Position numbers and translations under genes: made by a program. Below are positions 1 through 11,869 of a stretch of DNA of 64,000 nt, in pieces. Source of the DNA: Kingdonia uniflora. Its lineage: Eukaryota > Streptophyta > Magnoliopsida > Ranunculales > Circaeasteraceae. The notes beneath the pieces were generated by a model. It had not been told where the DNA came from. It ran no database searches and saw only the letters and a list, made by a program, of their open reading frames with translations. The stretch lies in the NCBI GenBank assembly GCA_014058105.1, contig JACGCM010001313.1, positions 248,001 through 312,000 of the forward strand, in the 5' to 3' direction. Within the stretch, counting starts at the first letter, position 1, and every line of letters begins with the position of its first letter.

Positions 1-830
1 TAAAGCTCTAATATTTGATTTCATGCCTAATGGTAGGTTGGAGAAATGGTTGCATCCAAATTTTGATGGGACTAGTTTGAGTCTTACTCAGAGAGTAAAC
101 ATAGCAACTGACGTTGCTGATGCATTGATGTATCTTCATCACCATTGCCAACCACCTATTGCTCACTGCGATCTGAAGTTGAGCAATATACTTCTTAATG
201 AAGACATGACAGCCCATGTCAGTGACTTTGGATTAGCAACAATCCCCCTTAAAACAGCCATTAATTCCTTCAAACATCAAAATTTATCGACCAGGTTGAA
301 GGGATGGATTGGATATATTCCTCCAGGTATGAATTTAATTTCTGATTGAAATTTCTTATTTTACTGAGAAACTAATTTGCAGAGTATGTTATGGGCAGCT
401 ATGGGATCCTCTTGCTGGAAAAAGACCTACACATGACATGTTTCAAAAGGGTCTAAATCTTCATCAATTTTCGACAATGGCCTTGACTGATGGGCTCTCT
501 GAGCTTGTAGACTCGCAGTTAGTATTGACAATGGCTGAAGGTACAAGGGAAAAGAAAGAGAATGCATTTATAGTCGAACTTGATACTTACAGGAACAGTG
601 TTAGAAATCTAACAAAAGAATGTGTGATTGAAGTGATTATGATCGGAGTTGCATGCCTTCACCAAGTGACAGGATATCTATGGAAGTTGTTGTTAGGAAA
701 ATGCAATCAATCAGAGATAAAATGGGAAGAGGGGAAACATAATTTATTTTGTAATAATATTTCCTTGCCTCTAAGTGACAGGATACCTATGGAAGATTTT
801 ACAACTTCTCTTTTCTTTTATGTTCAATAG
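1..830 (+). pseudogene. LRR receptor-like kinase (RLK-XII) 3' fragment, broken
   Basis: This is the C-terminal half of a plant non-RD receptor kinase; it is already inside the kinase domain at the window edge, so the 5' part lies outside. The first exon (to 326) shows the YLHHHCQPPIAHCDLK catalytic loop (HCD in place of HRD, typical of the EFR/Xa21-like class) and an intact DFG. It ends at a GT donor (327); the second exon starts at 383 after AG, and the P-P-E-Y codon is split across the junction as in the family. The second exon has lost about ten codons around the expected GDVYSYG motif, shifts frame before GKRPT, and shifts again near 655 in the conserved PSDRISM segment. A short piece of the tail is repeated at about 770-796. 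It closely matches the copy at 9000-11869. Clearly non-functional. Confidence 0.85.
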
Positions 831-960
831 TTAATTCATGACCATGGCCGCGAATGTTCTGATTTCCCCTGATTGTTCCCCCTTTGCTTAAATGGAAAAT
901 CTATTGTAGGAGCTCTGCCTGTTGAGACCAAAGTCCCGGCATCCCTCCAAACCTGCAAGG

Positions 961-1442
961 TGTTGGGATTCCCTCGGCATGAGGTTGAAGTCCACATTGA
1001 AGGCTTGGAGGTTTAGCCGAAGAACTGGGGGCAGGACTCGGGAGTGTTCGCGGTGGTACCGAGCAAATTGCTTGGTTGCTTTTATCTGTTTCTAATTTAT
1101 GTTGTAACCCTAAGAGGACTCTCTCCTATATATATGGAAGCCTATTAGGGAATTGATATGATCGTGATTTCCTTTTGTGTGAGAGGCAGAAAAGAGAGAG
1201 AGAGATTGTGAGATCGAGTTGTAATCTTCACCTTCTTCTTCTAGTAAAATCTCTTTACCCTTGTGGACGTAGGCATCGATTTTAGCGAACGATGTTAAAT
1301 CTTGTGTGCAAGTAATCTTTACTATTCATTATTTAGAATTGTTTAGATTGTGTTTGCTTGATTAATACTCCATAAATTTGCATAAGATAAAATAGAAATA
1401 GATAGGGGGGATTGGATCTTGCTGTCCTCTTCTCTCCCAACA
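961..1442 (+). mobile_element. Solo LTR
   Basis: A 482-bp segment bounded by TGTTGGGA at 961-968 and its exact inverse TCCCAACA at 1435-1442, the classic TG...CA ends of an LTR. A TATA-like CTATATATATGG sits near 1122-1135, followed by a CT/GA-rich transcribed-leader-like part. The flanks are CAAGG (956-960) and CAGGG (1443-1447), a 5-bp target duplication with one mismatch. No internal retroelement sequence adjoins either side, so this is the product of LTR-LTR recombination. Copia versus Gypsy cannot be told. Confidence 0.7.
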
Positions 1443-2134
1443 CAGGGCTCCTTCTGCATCTTTTGTGTAAATTTCTTCATACATTCTCATGTGGTTGTGT
1501 GCCAATTCGTCTCTACATGCTTATGATCAAGATCGCCATTCAATGTTAGTTTCATTATTATTTACAAAGCAAGAAACTAAGAAGTCTGATCAGAGCACCT
1601 TAGGATTAGAGACTAGTACATTATTTTCAGGATTGTGGGCAAAGTTGCTCGCATTATTTACTAGTAATCCGGTGACCGGAGGGGAAAATGACCACGGGAT
1701 GAGAGAGAGAGTTTAGTTTGGGAGAGAGTTGGGGAAAAGATGAAGAAGAAGAAGAAGAGATTGAAGACGGAGAAGAGATTAGAGGGAAGAAAGAAAGAGA
1801 AATGTGAAGAAAAAGATAAGAATGTGATGATGGACGGAAATACATATTTTGTGACATCTTAGTTTTTCACTGTGCCTAGTGCAAAACATTCCCTTAGGAC
1901 GTTTGATTATTCTTATTACTAAGCTTGGAGGTTAAGGATTATCAGAAGTCCTAGTCATTTTTGATATATGGGGAAAATAGAAAAATTACAGTCTATAGAG
2001 GTAATTCTCTTGATCCCCATTCTATTAACAAGAATAGGTGAACCATCTCGTTTCATGCTTCTTCAATTGAAATTATAGTCATGTATCCACTTTATCAATC
2101 TACATGATGATGAAGGTAGAGAGATATATAGACG
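1443..2134. other. No gene seen; GA-rich tract
   Basis: About 690 bp between the solo LTR and the next kinase fragment. A purine-rich run (about 1680-1815, with GAA and GA repeats) gives artefactual open frames on both strands. Nothing else recognisable. Confidence 0.5.
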
Positions 2135-2415
2135 TCATGCTTCAAGAGGGTTTAAGCCTTCACCAATTTTTGAAGATGGCCTTGACTGATTGTAGATCCG
2201 TCTTATTTTCTAAAGCAGGTGAAGAAGAAGAAGAAGAAGAACATCAAGTCATAGGCAGAACTTGATTACTTACAAGGACACCGTTCAAAATGTTATACAT
2301 GAATGTTTGATTGGAGTGATTAGAATCGGACTGTCGTGTTCTATGCCTTCATCGGGTGACAGGATAAAAATGGGAGATTTTGTTAGTAGGATGCATGCAC
2401 TTAGAGGTTTGTTTT
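2135..2415 (+). pseudogene. LRR receptor kinase C-terminal scrap
   Basis: A second relic of the same kinase family, covering only the last part of the second exon. Fragments such as LQEGLSLHQFLKMALTD and the closing MPSSGDRIKMGD region are readable but lie in different frames. It has in-frame stops and a GAA repeat expansion (about 2220-2245) where the intact relatives have an acidic stretch. It sits 1.3 kb downstream of the first fragment in the same orientation, consistent with an old tandem array. Confidence 0.7.
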
Positions 2416-4584
2416 CTCAATCCTAAAAAAAGGGAAAGAGGGAAAGCATAATCTTAGGTTGTGCTGCAATGGTGTTGCAATACAAGATGTTGCACCACTT
2501 TCAAATTTTCTTAACAAATCTGCTGCACTGGCTTGAAAATAGCCTGCACCACCTTGCTTTTAGCCTATAATTGGGGGATTTTGAAATCAAAAACTCTAAT
2601 TCGCCATTTTTCCCAAGAGACAGAAATCCTTTTGCAATTCATGTTTTCCTCCTTAAATCTCTCTCTCTCTCCCTCTTCCCATGGATGAAAATAAAAAATG
2701 AATCATTTACTATATAGTGCCTCAAGTGATCTTTAAATTACAAATGATACCCTGCATTTCAAAGACCCCAATTCTAAAGTTATATTTCAATTTGTACCCT
2801 ATATCTTCAAAATACCGACTTTACCCATGATTTCTAATTGCAAAATTGTGTTAATTACTTGGGACCGAGTAAAACAAGTCAACTTTAAGATTTAACCATG
2901 ACTTTTGTCCATATTCCTCCATCTCTCATCTCTTTGCTCATTTTAATCTCTTCCATTTTCCTTTGAGAGAGCATGGAAGCACTAACCCACTATAATGGCG
3001 TGTTTTCTGAGAGGATAATCTTCGCCAATACTTTTAGTAAGGATGGTGCAATAATAGACTTAAACGAATAAGATTTTACGTTGATACTCAGTAAAGGCTG
3101 AGAAAAACCATGACCTCGAGGAGGATTTTGATGTAAAATCTAATAGGTTGCTAGTTATTACAGTTTTTGGTTTAATAGTACAATAAGAAAGAATGAATAG
3201 GAAAAATTACATATCTGAATAATTTATTCTCTACCTATATTTATAGTAGATACAGGCTGTTTACAAAAAGAAAAACAATTTCCTATTTCGGGGGTAGTGG
3301 GCGAACTTCGCAGATCTCTAACGGCTCTTTTTTGACCAAGCACAACGGCTACTTTCAGTAGGTCGAGGACTTGTGGTTGTAGACGCGGCATCTTCTCGAA
3401 TGCTGGGTTGTCTTCGACTATCTTATGCTGGCTTATCCTTGTCAAATTTGGGAAATATGCTACTACAATCGCTCCATTCTCGACATAACTACTTGTGGTT
3501 GTGTCGAGAAGAAATTAGAAGTTGAAGAGGTTGTTAAATGTTTACACAAGTCTTCATGTTGTCATTTTCGAAGTCAAAGTCAAGTGAATCTGGTCATGTT
3601 TGCTCTGAGGAGCATTTAATGCATAAAATTGGGTTGTGCGACTGGAAGGTAAGGTTATAAATAGATGGAGCGAGAAGGGTTTGTTCGGTGGTTGAATGGT
3701 TTGGTAGCTGTGATGATAAAGATGTCGCCCCAGGCGTGTCGTAGCAAGTAGTTGGAGGGTATAGACGGTAATTACAACGACTATACAGAGGTAAAGTTCT
3801 GTGTTAAGTTTCTGGTGTTGTTTGATTCTGTACCGGTGATCATGATGGTTGGGATATTTGAAGAAGGTGGAGGTAGAGAGCGTTTACACGCGGTGTATCC
3901 ATTGGAGCTAGTGTCAGTTGTTGTTGTAAAAGGTTATGGAGGTCATCAAATGTTTGAAAAAGTGGCCACTGCCCATACTGAAGATGATGATGTGAAGGCT
4001 GGTTTGGCGTCATGTGGAACTTGTCGACCCAAAGAACTTCTTACAATTTTCTGTTGCTGTCTTTCTGCCCAGGCAGGTCTGTTTAGAAGTTCCCTAACCT
4101 CAGATTCATTGAGTTTTTTAGGATATCGTTGCCCTTTTCGCCGGAGGCAATGTCAGATTCGGGTGAAAAGAAGCAAATGGCCTTGAGTCTTCATGTTAAA
4201 TAAAATAATGTAAATGTAGCTGATATAATCTAAGCGAAGGAGTGAATTGTCGAATATAATATGTAATCGAGTGTGTAATGAATAAACTTTGTGCTTTAAT
4301 CTTTTATTGTGTTTATAGTTTTGCGATCTCAAAGTTTGAAATAAACAAGTAATCGAATTATTTAATGTCGAGGTAGATTTTGCTGAATGTATATGAATCT
4401 CGAGTGTAATAGATCTCGAATTGTAGCTTGGTGACTGTATGGAGTCGGAAACGGTTTCCTAGGATGTTGGATTTGACTTTAAAAGTGTAGAGTTCCAACG
4501 TGAATTGAATGTATGATTTGACTGGTCGTGTTTGCTGCGTATATAAATACCAAGTTTAAACTGTTGTTATTTTTTGGAGTGGAG
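2416..4584. other. Unassigned intergenic stretch
   Basis: No recognisable gene. On the minus strand, about 3330-3060 has an LTR- or promoter-like layout (TATAAATA near 3240). On the plus strand a TTATAAATA box lies at about 3654, followed by an open frame 3752-4186 without homology that I recognise and with a stop just upstream of it. The segment 4240-4480 is AT-rich with AATAAA-like signals. It may be old transposon or captured-gene material; I cannot assign it. Confidence 0.35.
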
Positions 4585-5109
4585 ATGGTGAGGACGAGAA
4601 CACAAGTTCGGGAGAATGAACGATAGAATCGTGTACGTGTGAAGTATTGGGAGTTGCTAGACAGGTATTTTGGTAAGAGTTGTGTGAACGAGCATGTATT
4701 GGTGCCAGTGGAACCCAAATATGATGGGTTGTGTGAAGTGGAGGGGAAGGAGGCAAAAGAGGAGTATGAATTCCATCTGAACTTGGAATTCTTGAGTCCT
4801 CCAGAACGCGTCGGCAAGATAAGGAATCGAGCTAAGGAGAATGTGCGATGGAATCGTGTGCGTGTGAAGTATTGGGAGTTGCTGGACAGGTATTTTGGTA
4901 AGAGTTGTGTGAACATACAGGTAATTGTGCCAGTGGAACCCAAATATGATGGGTTGAGTAAAGTGGAGGGGAAGGAGGCAAAAGAGGAGTATGAATTCCA
5001 TATGAACTTGGAATTCTTGAGTCCTCCAGAACGCGTCGGCAAGATAAGGAATCGAGCTAAGGCATTTGTGAAGAAAGAAGATATGTTGGTTGGTCGAAGG
5101 TTGGATTAA
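4585..5109 (+). pseudogene. Unknown ORF built from two 75-codon repeats, one nonsense codon
   Basis: An ATG at 4585 opens a frame that stops at TAG 4624-4626, then runs open to TAA at 5109. The open part consists of two copies of the same approximately 75-residue unit (VKYWELLDRYFGKSC ... EFLSPPERVGKIRNRAK). Where copy 1 has TAG, copy 2 has TGG (W), so the stop is a single-base change from a readable ancestor. The protein is charged, has no signal peptide or membrane segment, and belongs to no family I recognise. It may be a captured gene piece or part of an unidentified element. Confidence 0.35.
4611..5060 (+). repeat. 225-bp tandem duplication, two copies
   Basis: Unit start GGAGAATG occurs at 4611 and again at 4836, an offset of exactly 225 bp (75 codons, frame-preserving). 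The copies differ at only a few positions by eye, so the duplication is fairly recent. Confidence 0.9.
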
Positions 5110-6129
5110 ATGAGTGTTGGAATGTATTAAATGAGTATGTGTAAGGTGTTGTTGGAAAGAAATGAATATATTATTGTCGATGTGTATGAGTTCAAATTTC
5201 TCGAATATAATTTGACTTGGTGAATGAATGAAATTTACTGATATAATGCTGCATGAGTATGAGAACAATCGATTTGTCGAACTTTGGTAATTGATCATCA
5301 AATAAAATTTGAAATTTGAAATTTTTGTTGAAGATCTTCCCGAGAATATAGCAGAATTGTAAATAAGGAAATATGTTTAGGTAATGAGAGAATGAAAATG
5401 TCTAGGTGTACTCCTCTAGGTGATATTTTAAAGTATAAAGAAATAGATGTACACCATATTTGCGATAAAATAGGTTGTGCATTAGCGAGTATGGATATAT
5501 CAGATGATGTACAAAGAGATATGAAAGGTTTGGAGCAACAGTGCATGGGTTTGTTGTCTTTGAGAAGGCGAAGAATCAAAGACTTTGAGAAAATACAGAA
5601 AAGGCGTTATGCTCGAGTACTCGAACGGAAGTGAAGTGGTGCGATGAACAGTCGCGTGGGGTCTATAAATATCACATTTAACAATCAAAGGAATAAAACA
5701 GTTCAAGAAACCCTAAATTGCTTCATAGCTATTGTGTTTAAAACATTACATACAATTATTAATCGTTTTAGATAAACACTGTAGTTACTCATAAGTTTAA
5801 GTTGAGATTCAACCAAAACCCTTGATTTAATTTAAAATCTTCAATAAAAAAAAATTATTCAAGAACTTCTGCAATTAATGGGGCATCATAACAAAAGATA
5901 AAAAAAATATTTTCGAAGATATTCAGGATTTCAACATTGTAGATCCAATTGGGATGAGTAAAAATGGTCCAAACTATTTTGTCTGGAGAAAAATATCATA
6001 GGCAAGGGAGATCATGATTCTCCTCGTTTGGGTTGAATCTAGAAAGATGAAGAAAATAATTTTCTTAAAGAAATCTACTTCAATACATGGGTCGATCTTT
6101 ACTTGTTGTAAATGGCACAATTGGCATTT
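5110..6129. other. Unassigned; one short ORF
   Basis: An 80-residue frame at 5392-5634 (ends in a very basic stretch, SLRRRRIKDFEKIQKRR) is preceded by AT-rich DNA. It could belong with the 225-bp repeat ORF but shows no known domain. From about 5880 on, a short readable piece around NYFVWRKI resembles the start of Copia gag proteins, suggesting retroelement debris. Confidence 0.3.
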
Positions 6130-6490
6130 TAAAATGTTAATGATGTGACACATTCCTCATAGGGTCGTCTACCTCGCGTATGACCTATGTTTATTTAATG
6201 TTTTATATTTTATGTTTTAGCTTAAACTCTGTTAGAGAGGTCCAATGTGGGTTGTTAGCAGTTTCCCAATTTAAGTAGAATTCTACTTAGATTAGAATTA
6301 GGGTTGTTAATTCTAATCCCCCTTGTGTTCTATAAAATGTGAGGTTTAGGTTATTTGTTTCTCAGTTGATTTTGATTAATAAAATTTGATTTGTTTAATT
6401 GAAACCCTAGTTTTCTCTAACTCGTAAATAAAACGTGATATTCATACGAATCTCTCTTCCGCGTTCGTAGTAATCACGTCAGATAAGGTA
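6130..6490 (+). mobile_element. LTR-like fragment
   Basis: The segment has the layout of an LTR: a promoter-like TTCTATAAAATG at about 6330, then an AATAAAA polyadenylation-like signal at about 6378, then a leader ending near GTAGTAATCACGTC. No partner LTR and no clean primer-binding site were found, so boundaries are approximate. Confidence 0.4.
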
Positions 6491-6545
6491 CCAAATGTAA
6501 CTAAAGTTTAAATATAAGATTTTTAGGTAATTTTGTGAATTGAGG

Positions 6546-7672
6546 CAGGGTTTTAAATAACTGTTATAACGGTCATTATAACGGTAACGCCTTGAACCCG
6601 TTTTGTTATACCCCATGTTCCGTTCTAAAAAATAACACCCATTATTTGTTGTTACAGACCGTTATTTTATTCTATTACGGCTGTTGTTACTGTTATAACA
6701 ATACGTTATTTTCAATGTTTTTTTTCACTTTTAACGAACGTTATACACCGTTATATACCGTTATAACACTATTATATGTCGTTATATGATTCTTGAAGAA
6801 AATCATTTTTTGTGATATGATATGAAATAACCACTAAGGTGAGGAAAATCATTTTTTGTAATATGATATGAAAGAAGAAGGGAAGATAGATGTCGACGCT
6901 ATTGTGTAGACCCCCATAAGTGTGTCTGTTATTTTATTGAAAGATCCATTATGGGAATGGATTGTTGGAGATGGCGATGAGCCTTTGTTGCCAACACATG
7001 AAGAATGGTCAGAAGAGCTTGAAAGAGAATTATCAGTTGAAGACCCGGAGGTCAATGAGCAAAGGAGGTAGTCTACTTCTATTATTAACACAGATTTCCC
7101 AGAAAATTGGTCACAAACACCTATATATCAAACACCAATAGAACCTTTGCATGAGGTGTATTTTGATTTTGATTTTAGCCAAATCAATTTAGAGCATGAC
7201 CAACCTTCGAACTAATCCGAATTTGATATCAATTAGTTCGACTCTGTTTACCAGAGAATGCAATGTCGCATTCCAGAATAATCATTTTCCATTTAATGTT
7301 TGTGATTTTTAATGCTTTGGTGTGATGTTTAATGTTTGGTGTGATGTTTAATTTGTCGGTGTAGTGTGGTGTGTTGTTTCAATGTTGTAATAAGTAATAA
7401 CTTCAATAATATTAAGTATTTTAGTTTTTCCTTTATTATCATTTTAAATATAAAAATTAACGTCTATAATGGTTGTTATAATTGAAAATTAATATTTATG
7501 TATAGAGAAAATCAAAACACAATCGCTATTTTAATATAACATCGCTACGGGACAAATAACGACCGTTATAACATTTTTTTTCTTGTCATCTAGCCAAAAA
7601 ATAATGTAACACGGTTATAACGGTAACGGCCTTTCCCCGTTACACCGTTAAAACGTACCCTTTTAAACCTTG
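6546..7672 (+). mobile_element. hAT-like DNA transposon, decayed
   Basis: The left end CAGGGTTTTAAAT and right end ...TTTTAAACCTTG form terminal inverted repeats, each followed inward by repeats of TTATAACGGT. The element is flanked by AATTGAGG (6538-6545) and ACTTGAGG (7673-7680), an 8-bp target duplication with one mismatch, which is diagnostic of hAT. Around 6935-7070 a + frame reads DPLWEWIVGDGDEPLL followed by an acidic tail, like the C-terminal end of plant hAT transposases, but it has stops. Non-autonomous, 1127 bp. Confidence 0.75.
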
Positions 7673-7740
7673 ACTTGAGGGTATCAAAGGGTGACTTAAG
7701 GTCCTGTACAGTAATTGCTTATTGTAATACTGGACTTGAA

Positions 7741-8854
7741 GGCTCAGTTTGGTTTGAGGCAAACTAGATGCAATTGCAACAGTTTGCATTTTCAACCGAT
7801 TGTAGGTGTTTGGTTCAACTTAAATTCAAGGGGAATTAATTGTAAGTGTTTGGTTCGTTGTAAAATGCAAGTCAACTGCAATCTTGACCACATACATGTG
7901 TTTGGTTCATTTTTGTAAAAAAACTACAAACAGTTTGCAAGTGTTTGTTTCAATGTTAATTATCCAATGCAAAAGCAAAGAATTTGCATTTGGTGTAAAA
8001 ATGACTCATTTTCTTTGCATTCTGTTGCAGCCAAAAATCTCTACAACAAGTTGCAACTCTTTAACTCTTCCCTTCTCCATGACAAAAAAATCAATAATTA
8101 CTCATGGATAAAAAAAAATTATAGCTTTTCACTTGCAGTTTTTCACTCATTCTCAAGCACTTCTAAATTCATCTGATAAATATTTCTTATTTTCTTCCAA
8201 ATTGTCATATCTTTACAACAACAAAACACCCAAAGTTCATGTACATTTTTTTCTTCCAAACCATTAATGGTGATTACCTCAATCTCCCTCTACTCCACAT
8301 TTACTTTCTCTATCAAAACCAATGCCAAAACAGGATCCAAATCGAGATTGTTTCTTGTTTGTCGACAAAAAAATTGTGCAATTCACATTGCTAGCCTCAA
8401 GATCATCACCATTAAAGCATCTCTCTCTCTCTCTCTTTCTCTTCGGGCGTTCTCCGATTGATTGTGTTATATGATTCATGTATGTGATTGTTACCCAATT
8501 GATTTGTTTATATGATTCATGTATGTGATGGTTTAGTCACATACTAATGAAAATGATTTTAACCAAACATTAACATTTGTTTCTACTCTACTAGCATTAC
8601 TTTAAACCAAACACATATTAATAAGTTGCATTGTATTACTTGCAATACATTGTAACTACAATTCATTTGTGTTACATTGCAACCAATGTTTTGCAATGCA
8701 AGTCATGTGCAAATGCAAAGGAATACTATTGCAGGTAAATGGTTGAAATGCACTTGCAAAGTGTTACTTTTCCAGCTCATGATTTGCATTGCAACACATT
8801 TGCAAATGCATTGTAGTTGCAATTGCATCTAGTTTGCTCGAACCAAACTGAGCC
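7741..8854. mobile_element. TIR element, Harbinger/Tourist-like
   Basis: The left end GGCTCAGTTTGGTT and its inverse at the right end are terminal inverted repeats of about 37 bp, with subterminal TTGCA/TGCAA repeats. Immediate flanks are GAA on both sides (7738-7740 and 8855-8857), a 3-bp duplication like that of PIF/Harbinger elements though not the usual TWA. No transposase frame remains. A roughly 50-bp direct repeat with ATATGATTCATGTATGTGAT lies at 8468-8530. Confidence 0.65.
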
Positions 8855-8999
8855 GAAGAGTTGTGTGGTATAGAAACTTGAGATATTCTTGTAGACTAAA
8901 AAAGTCAACATATTGACACAAACCAATAGAAACCACTATCTTTTTCTGTGACTTTTATTTGATGATTCAGGGAGATTCATATTAAGTAGTTTGGGTAGT

Positions 9000-11869
9000 A
9001 TGAAATATAGATCTATTGGATTTCATTCCCTGATGGAGAACTTATATTATAGATCAATGGTGCTCTTGGCCACCGGGTCTGCGAATGATACTGATCGACT
9101 GGCTCTGTTCGCATTCAAGGATAAGATAACTTAAGATCCACTCCGAGTAATGAGTTTGTGGAACGATTCTGTCCATTTCTGTAACTGGACAGGAGTTACA
9201 TGCAGTCCAGTGCATCATCAAAGAGTGAAGATGTTGAAGTTGGACAGCCTAAAATTGGTAGGTTCCATATCACCTTCTATAGGAAATCTAACATTTCTTA
9301 CAGGACTCAGCTTGACAAACAACGGCTTCAGTGGTGAAATTCCAGAAGAACTTGGCCGTTTATTACAATTGAAAACTATAGTCCTTTCTTCTAATTCTTT
9401 AGAAGGTAGATTTCCAGCAAATCAACAATCTCTTTGGTTACATACCAGACCAGCTTAGTTCGCTAACGAAACTTGTTTACTTTGACTTAAGTACTAATCA
9501 TTTCACTGGAAATATCCCACCTTGGATAGGTAACTTTTCCGAGCTAGGGTCCCTTGTACTTACGGAGAATAGTTTCCATGGAAGGATACCAATTGAGCTA
9601 GGTCAAATACCTCTCTTCGAAGATTTTAATGTTGCAATAAACATGCTATCTGGTACTGTTCCTTCTTCGCTCTACAATAGCTCATACTTACGCTTCTTTC
9701 ACAAATTGAACTAACCTACGACTATTGAGCCTAGCAAACAACCATCTAGGAAGCAAATTCCCCGACTCCATAGCCAACTTGTCGACTCAGCTCGAAACTT
9801 TAACGTTAGGGGAGAACCTCTTTCATGGAAGCATCCCTGAAGGCATTCAGAACCTTATAAGTTTGACTGATTTGAGATTGGAAAGGAACTTCTTCTCTGG
9901 TAGCATTCCCATTGGCATTGGAAAACTTCAGAAGTTACAGAGATTGGCCTTATTTTCTAACAAATTTTCAGGGGTAATTCCATCGTCCCTTGGTAACTTG
10001 ACTCAGTTACTCTACCTCTACTTGGGGACAAATAACTTAGAGGGAACTATACCTTCAAGCCTCAATTGTCAATCTTTGCTCGAGTTAGACCTTTCTTCTA
10101 ATAACCTGAGTGGTACTTCGCCAAAAGAGATTTTTAGTCTCTCTTCTTTAAGATACTTCTGGGTTATTAACCATTCCTTTACTGGTTCTCTACCCTCGGA
10201 AATAGGTAATTTGAATCATATCCAGGCAGTTCAGTGTGTCAGAGAACAGACTATCAGGCAAAATTCCGAGCACCCTTTCCAAGTGTCTTATATTGGAATA
10301 CCTGCACATGCGGAGAAATTTCTTCGAAGGTGTTATTCCTGAACCATTGAGTGCTCTAAGAGGTCTTAGAGAAATAGATCTTTCGCATAATAATTTGTCT
10401 GGGGAGATTCCACAGTTTTTAGTTAAGCTTTCACTTCTTGTGTACCTTAATCTTTCTTTCAATAGTTTTGATGGAGTAGTACCCAAAGAAGGTATCTTCT
10501 CCAATGCAAGTGCTCTGTCATTGCAAGGAAACAATGGTCTTTGTGGTGGTATTCCAGACCTGCGGTTAGCTCCATGCCCTAAACAAACATCTAAGAAAAA
10601 ACTTTCAAGCAAAACAATAGTCTTAGTCGTCATTGGAGTTCTACTTGTAATTCTCTTGGTTCTCATTGGCACTATCTATTGGGTAAGGAGCGCAAAGAAG
10701 AAGACTTGTGGGATTGTAAATGAGGATTGGCCGTTGAGTGTTTCCTATTTGCAATTATTTAAATCAACGAATGGGTTTTCGTCTGATAATTTAATTGGAG
10801 TTGAAAGTTTTGGTTGTCTATAGAGGAGTTCTCCATGACGAGGGAGTTAATGTTGCTGTGAAGGTGTTGCAACTTCAACAAAAAGGAGCTTCCAAGAACT
10901 TCATTGCTGAATGCAAAGCCTTGAGAAATGTTCGACATCGGAATCTCATCAAGGTTATTACTGCTTGCTCAAGCGTGGACTCTGTAGGGAATGATTTTAA
11001 AGCTCTAATATTTGATTATATGCCTAACGGAAGCTTAGAGAAGTGGTTGCATTCAGATGAGTTACATCAGGAATTGACTAATTTAAATTTTATTCAAAGA
11101 CTAAACATAGCAATTGATGTTGCTTCTGCACTGGAGTATCTTCACCACCATTGCGAAACACCAATTGTTCATTGTGATTTGAAGCCAAGCAATGCACTTC
11201 TTGATGAAGACATGACTGCCCATGTCGGGGACCTCGTGTTAGCTAAGTTCCTCCTTGAAACAAACAATGGTTTCACCAAAGATCAAAGTTTTTCAGTTGA
11301 ATTGAAGGGATCTATTGGATATATACCTCCAGGTATGAAAACTAATCTTGTTTAGAATTTTGTTTCTTATTTTAGCAATAACAGAGTTTCAATTCCTTCT
11401 TGAAATTACTCATTTAATAAAATTACTAAGGCTTGTAGAGTATGGTATGGGTGGTCAAGTATCTATAGTTGGGGACGTGTACAGCTATGGTATCTTGTTG
11501 TTGGAGATGTTTGCTGGTAAAAGACCTACAGACGACATGTTTCATGAGGGTGTAAGCCTTTATCAATTTTCAACAATGTTCTTAACCAATCGGCTCTTGG
11601 AAATTGTAGATCCCCTACTGTTTTTAACTGCAGATGAAGAAGAAGCTCAAGTCCAAGACAGATCAAAAGAAAGAGAGGAGAGGGCATTTATAGCCGGACT
11701 TGATAATGATGGAGACAGTATTCAAGGTAGAATCCAAGAATGCTCGACCCAAGTGATTAGAATTGGAGTTTCATGCTCTATGCCGTCACCAAGTAATAGG
11801 TTACAGATGCAGGATGTCGTTAGAAAATTGCAGCTCATTAGAGACTCATTCTCAGCAATTGTTCATTAA
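9000..11869 (+). pseudogene. LRR receptor-like kinase, EFR/Xa21-like class XII, disrupted
   Basis: Nearly full-length relic of a cell-surface immune-type receptor kinase. Order: degenerate leader (ATG 9000), LRR N-cap with WNDSVHFCNWTGVTC, about 20 leucine-rich repeats, a membrane segment (TIVLVVIGVLLVILLVLIG, near 10618-10674), then the kinase. An intron at 11333-11438 sits at the family position, splitting the P-P-E-Y codon. Lesions: TAA at 9132-9134 in the N-cap; frameshifts near 9415, 9700, 10225 and 10805 (the last inside the glycine loop, SFGC). The catalytic loop HCDLKPSN is kept, but the metal-binding DFG reads DLV. The C-terminal tail to TAA 11869 is open. It was once a transcribed gene; it cannot now make a receptor. 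Confidence 0.9.

Noticed and set aside
1654..1857. Serine-rich minus-strand ORF
   Set aside because: Pure artefact of the GA-rich tract.
3752..4186. 144-codon plus-strand ORF after a TATA-like box
   Set aside because: Starts at a non-ATG context with a stop just upstream and shows no family resemblance; kept only as part of the unassigned region.
10190..10672. 160-codon minus-strand ORF inside the LRR kinase relic
   Set aside because: Antisense shadow of leucine-rich repeat codons.
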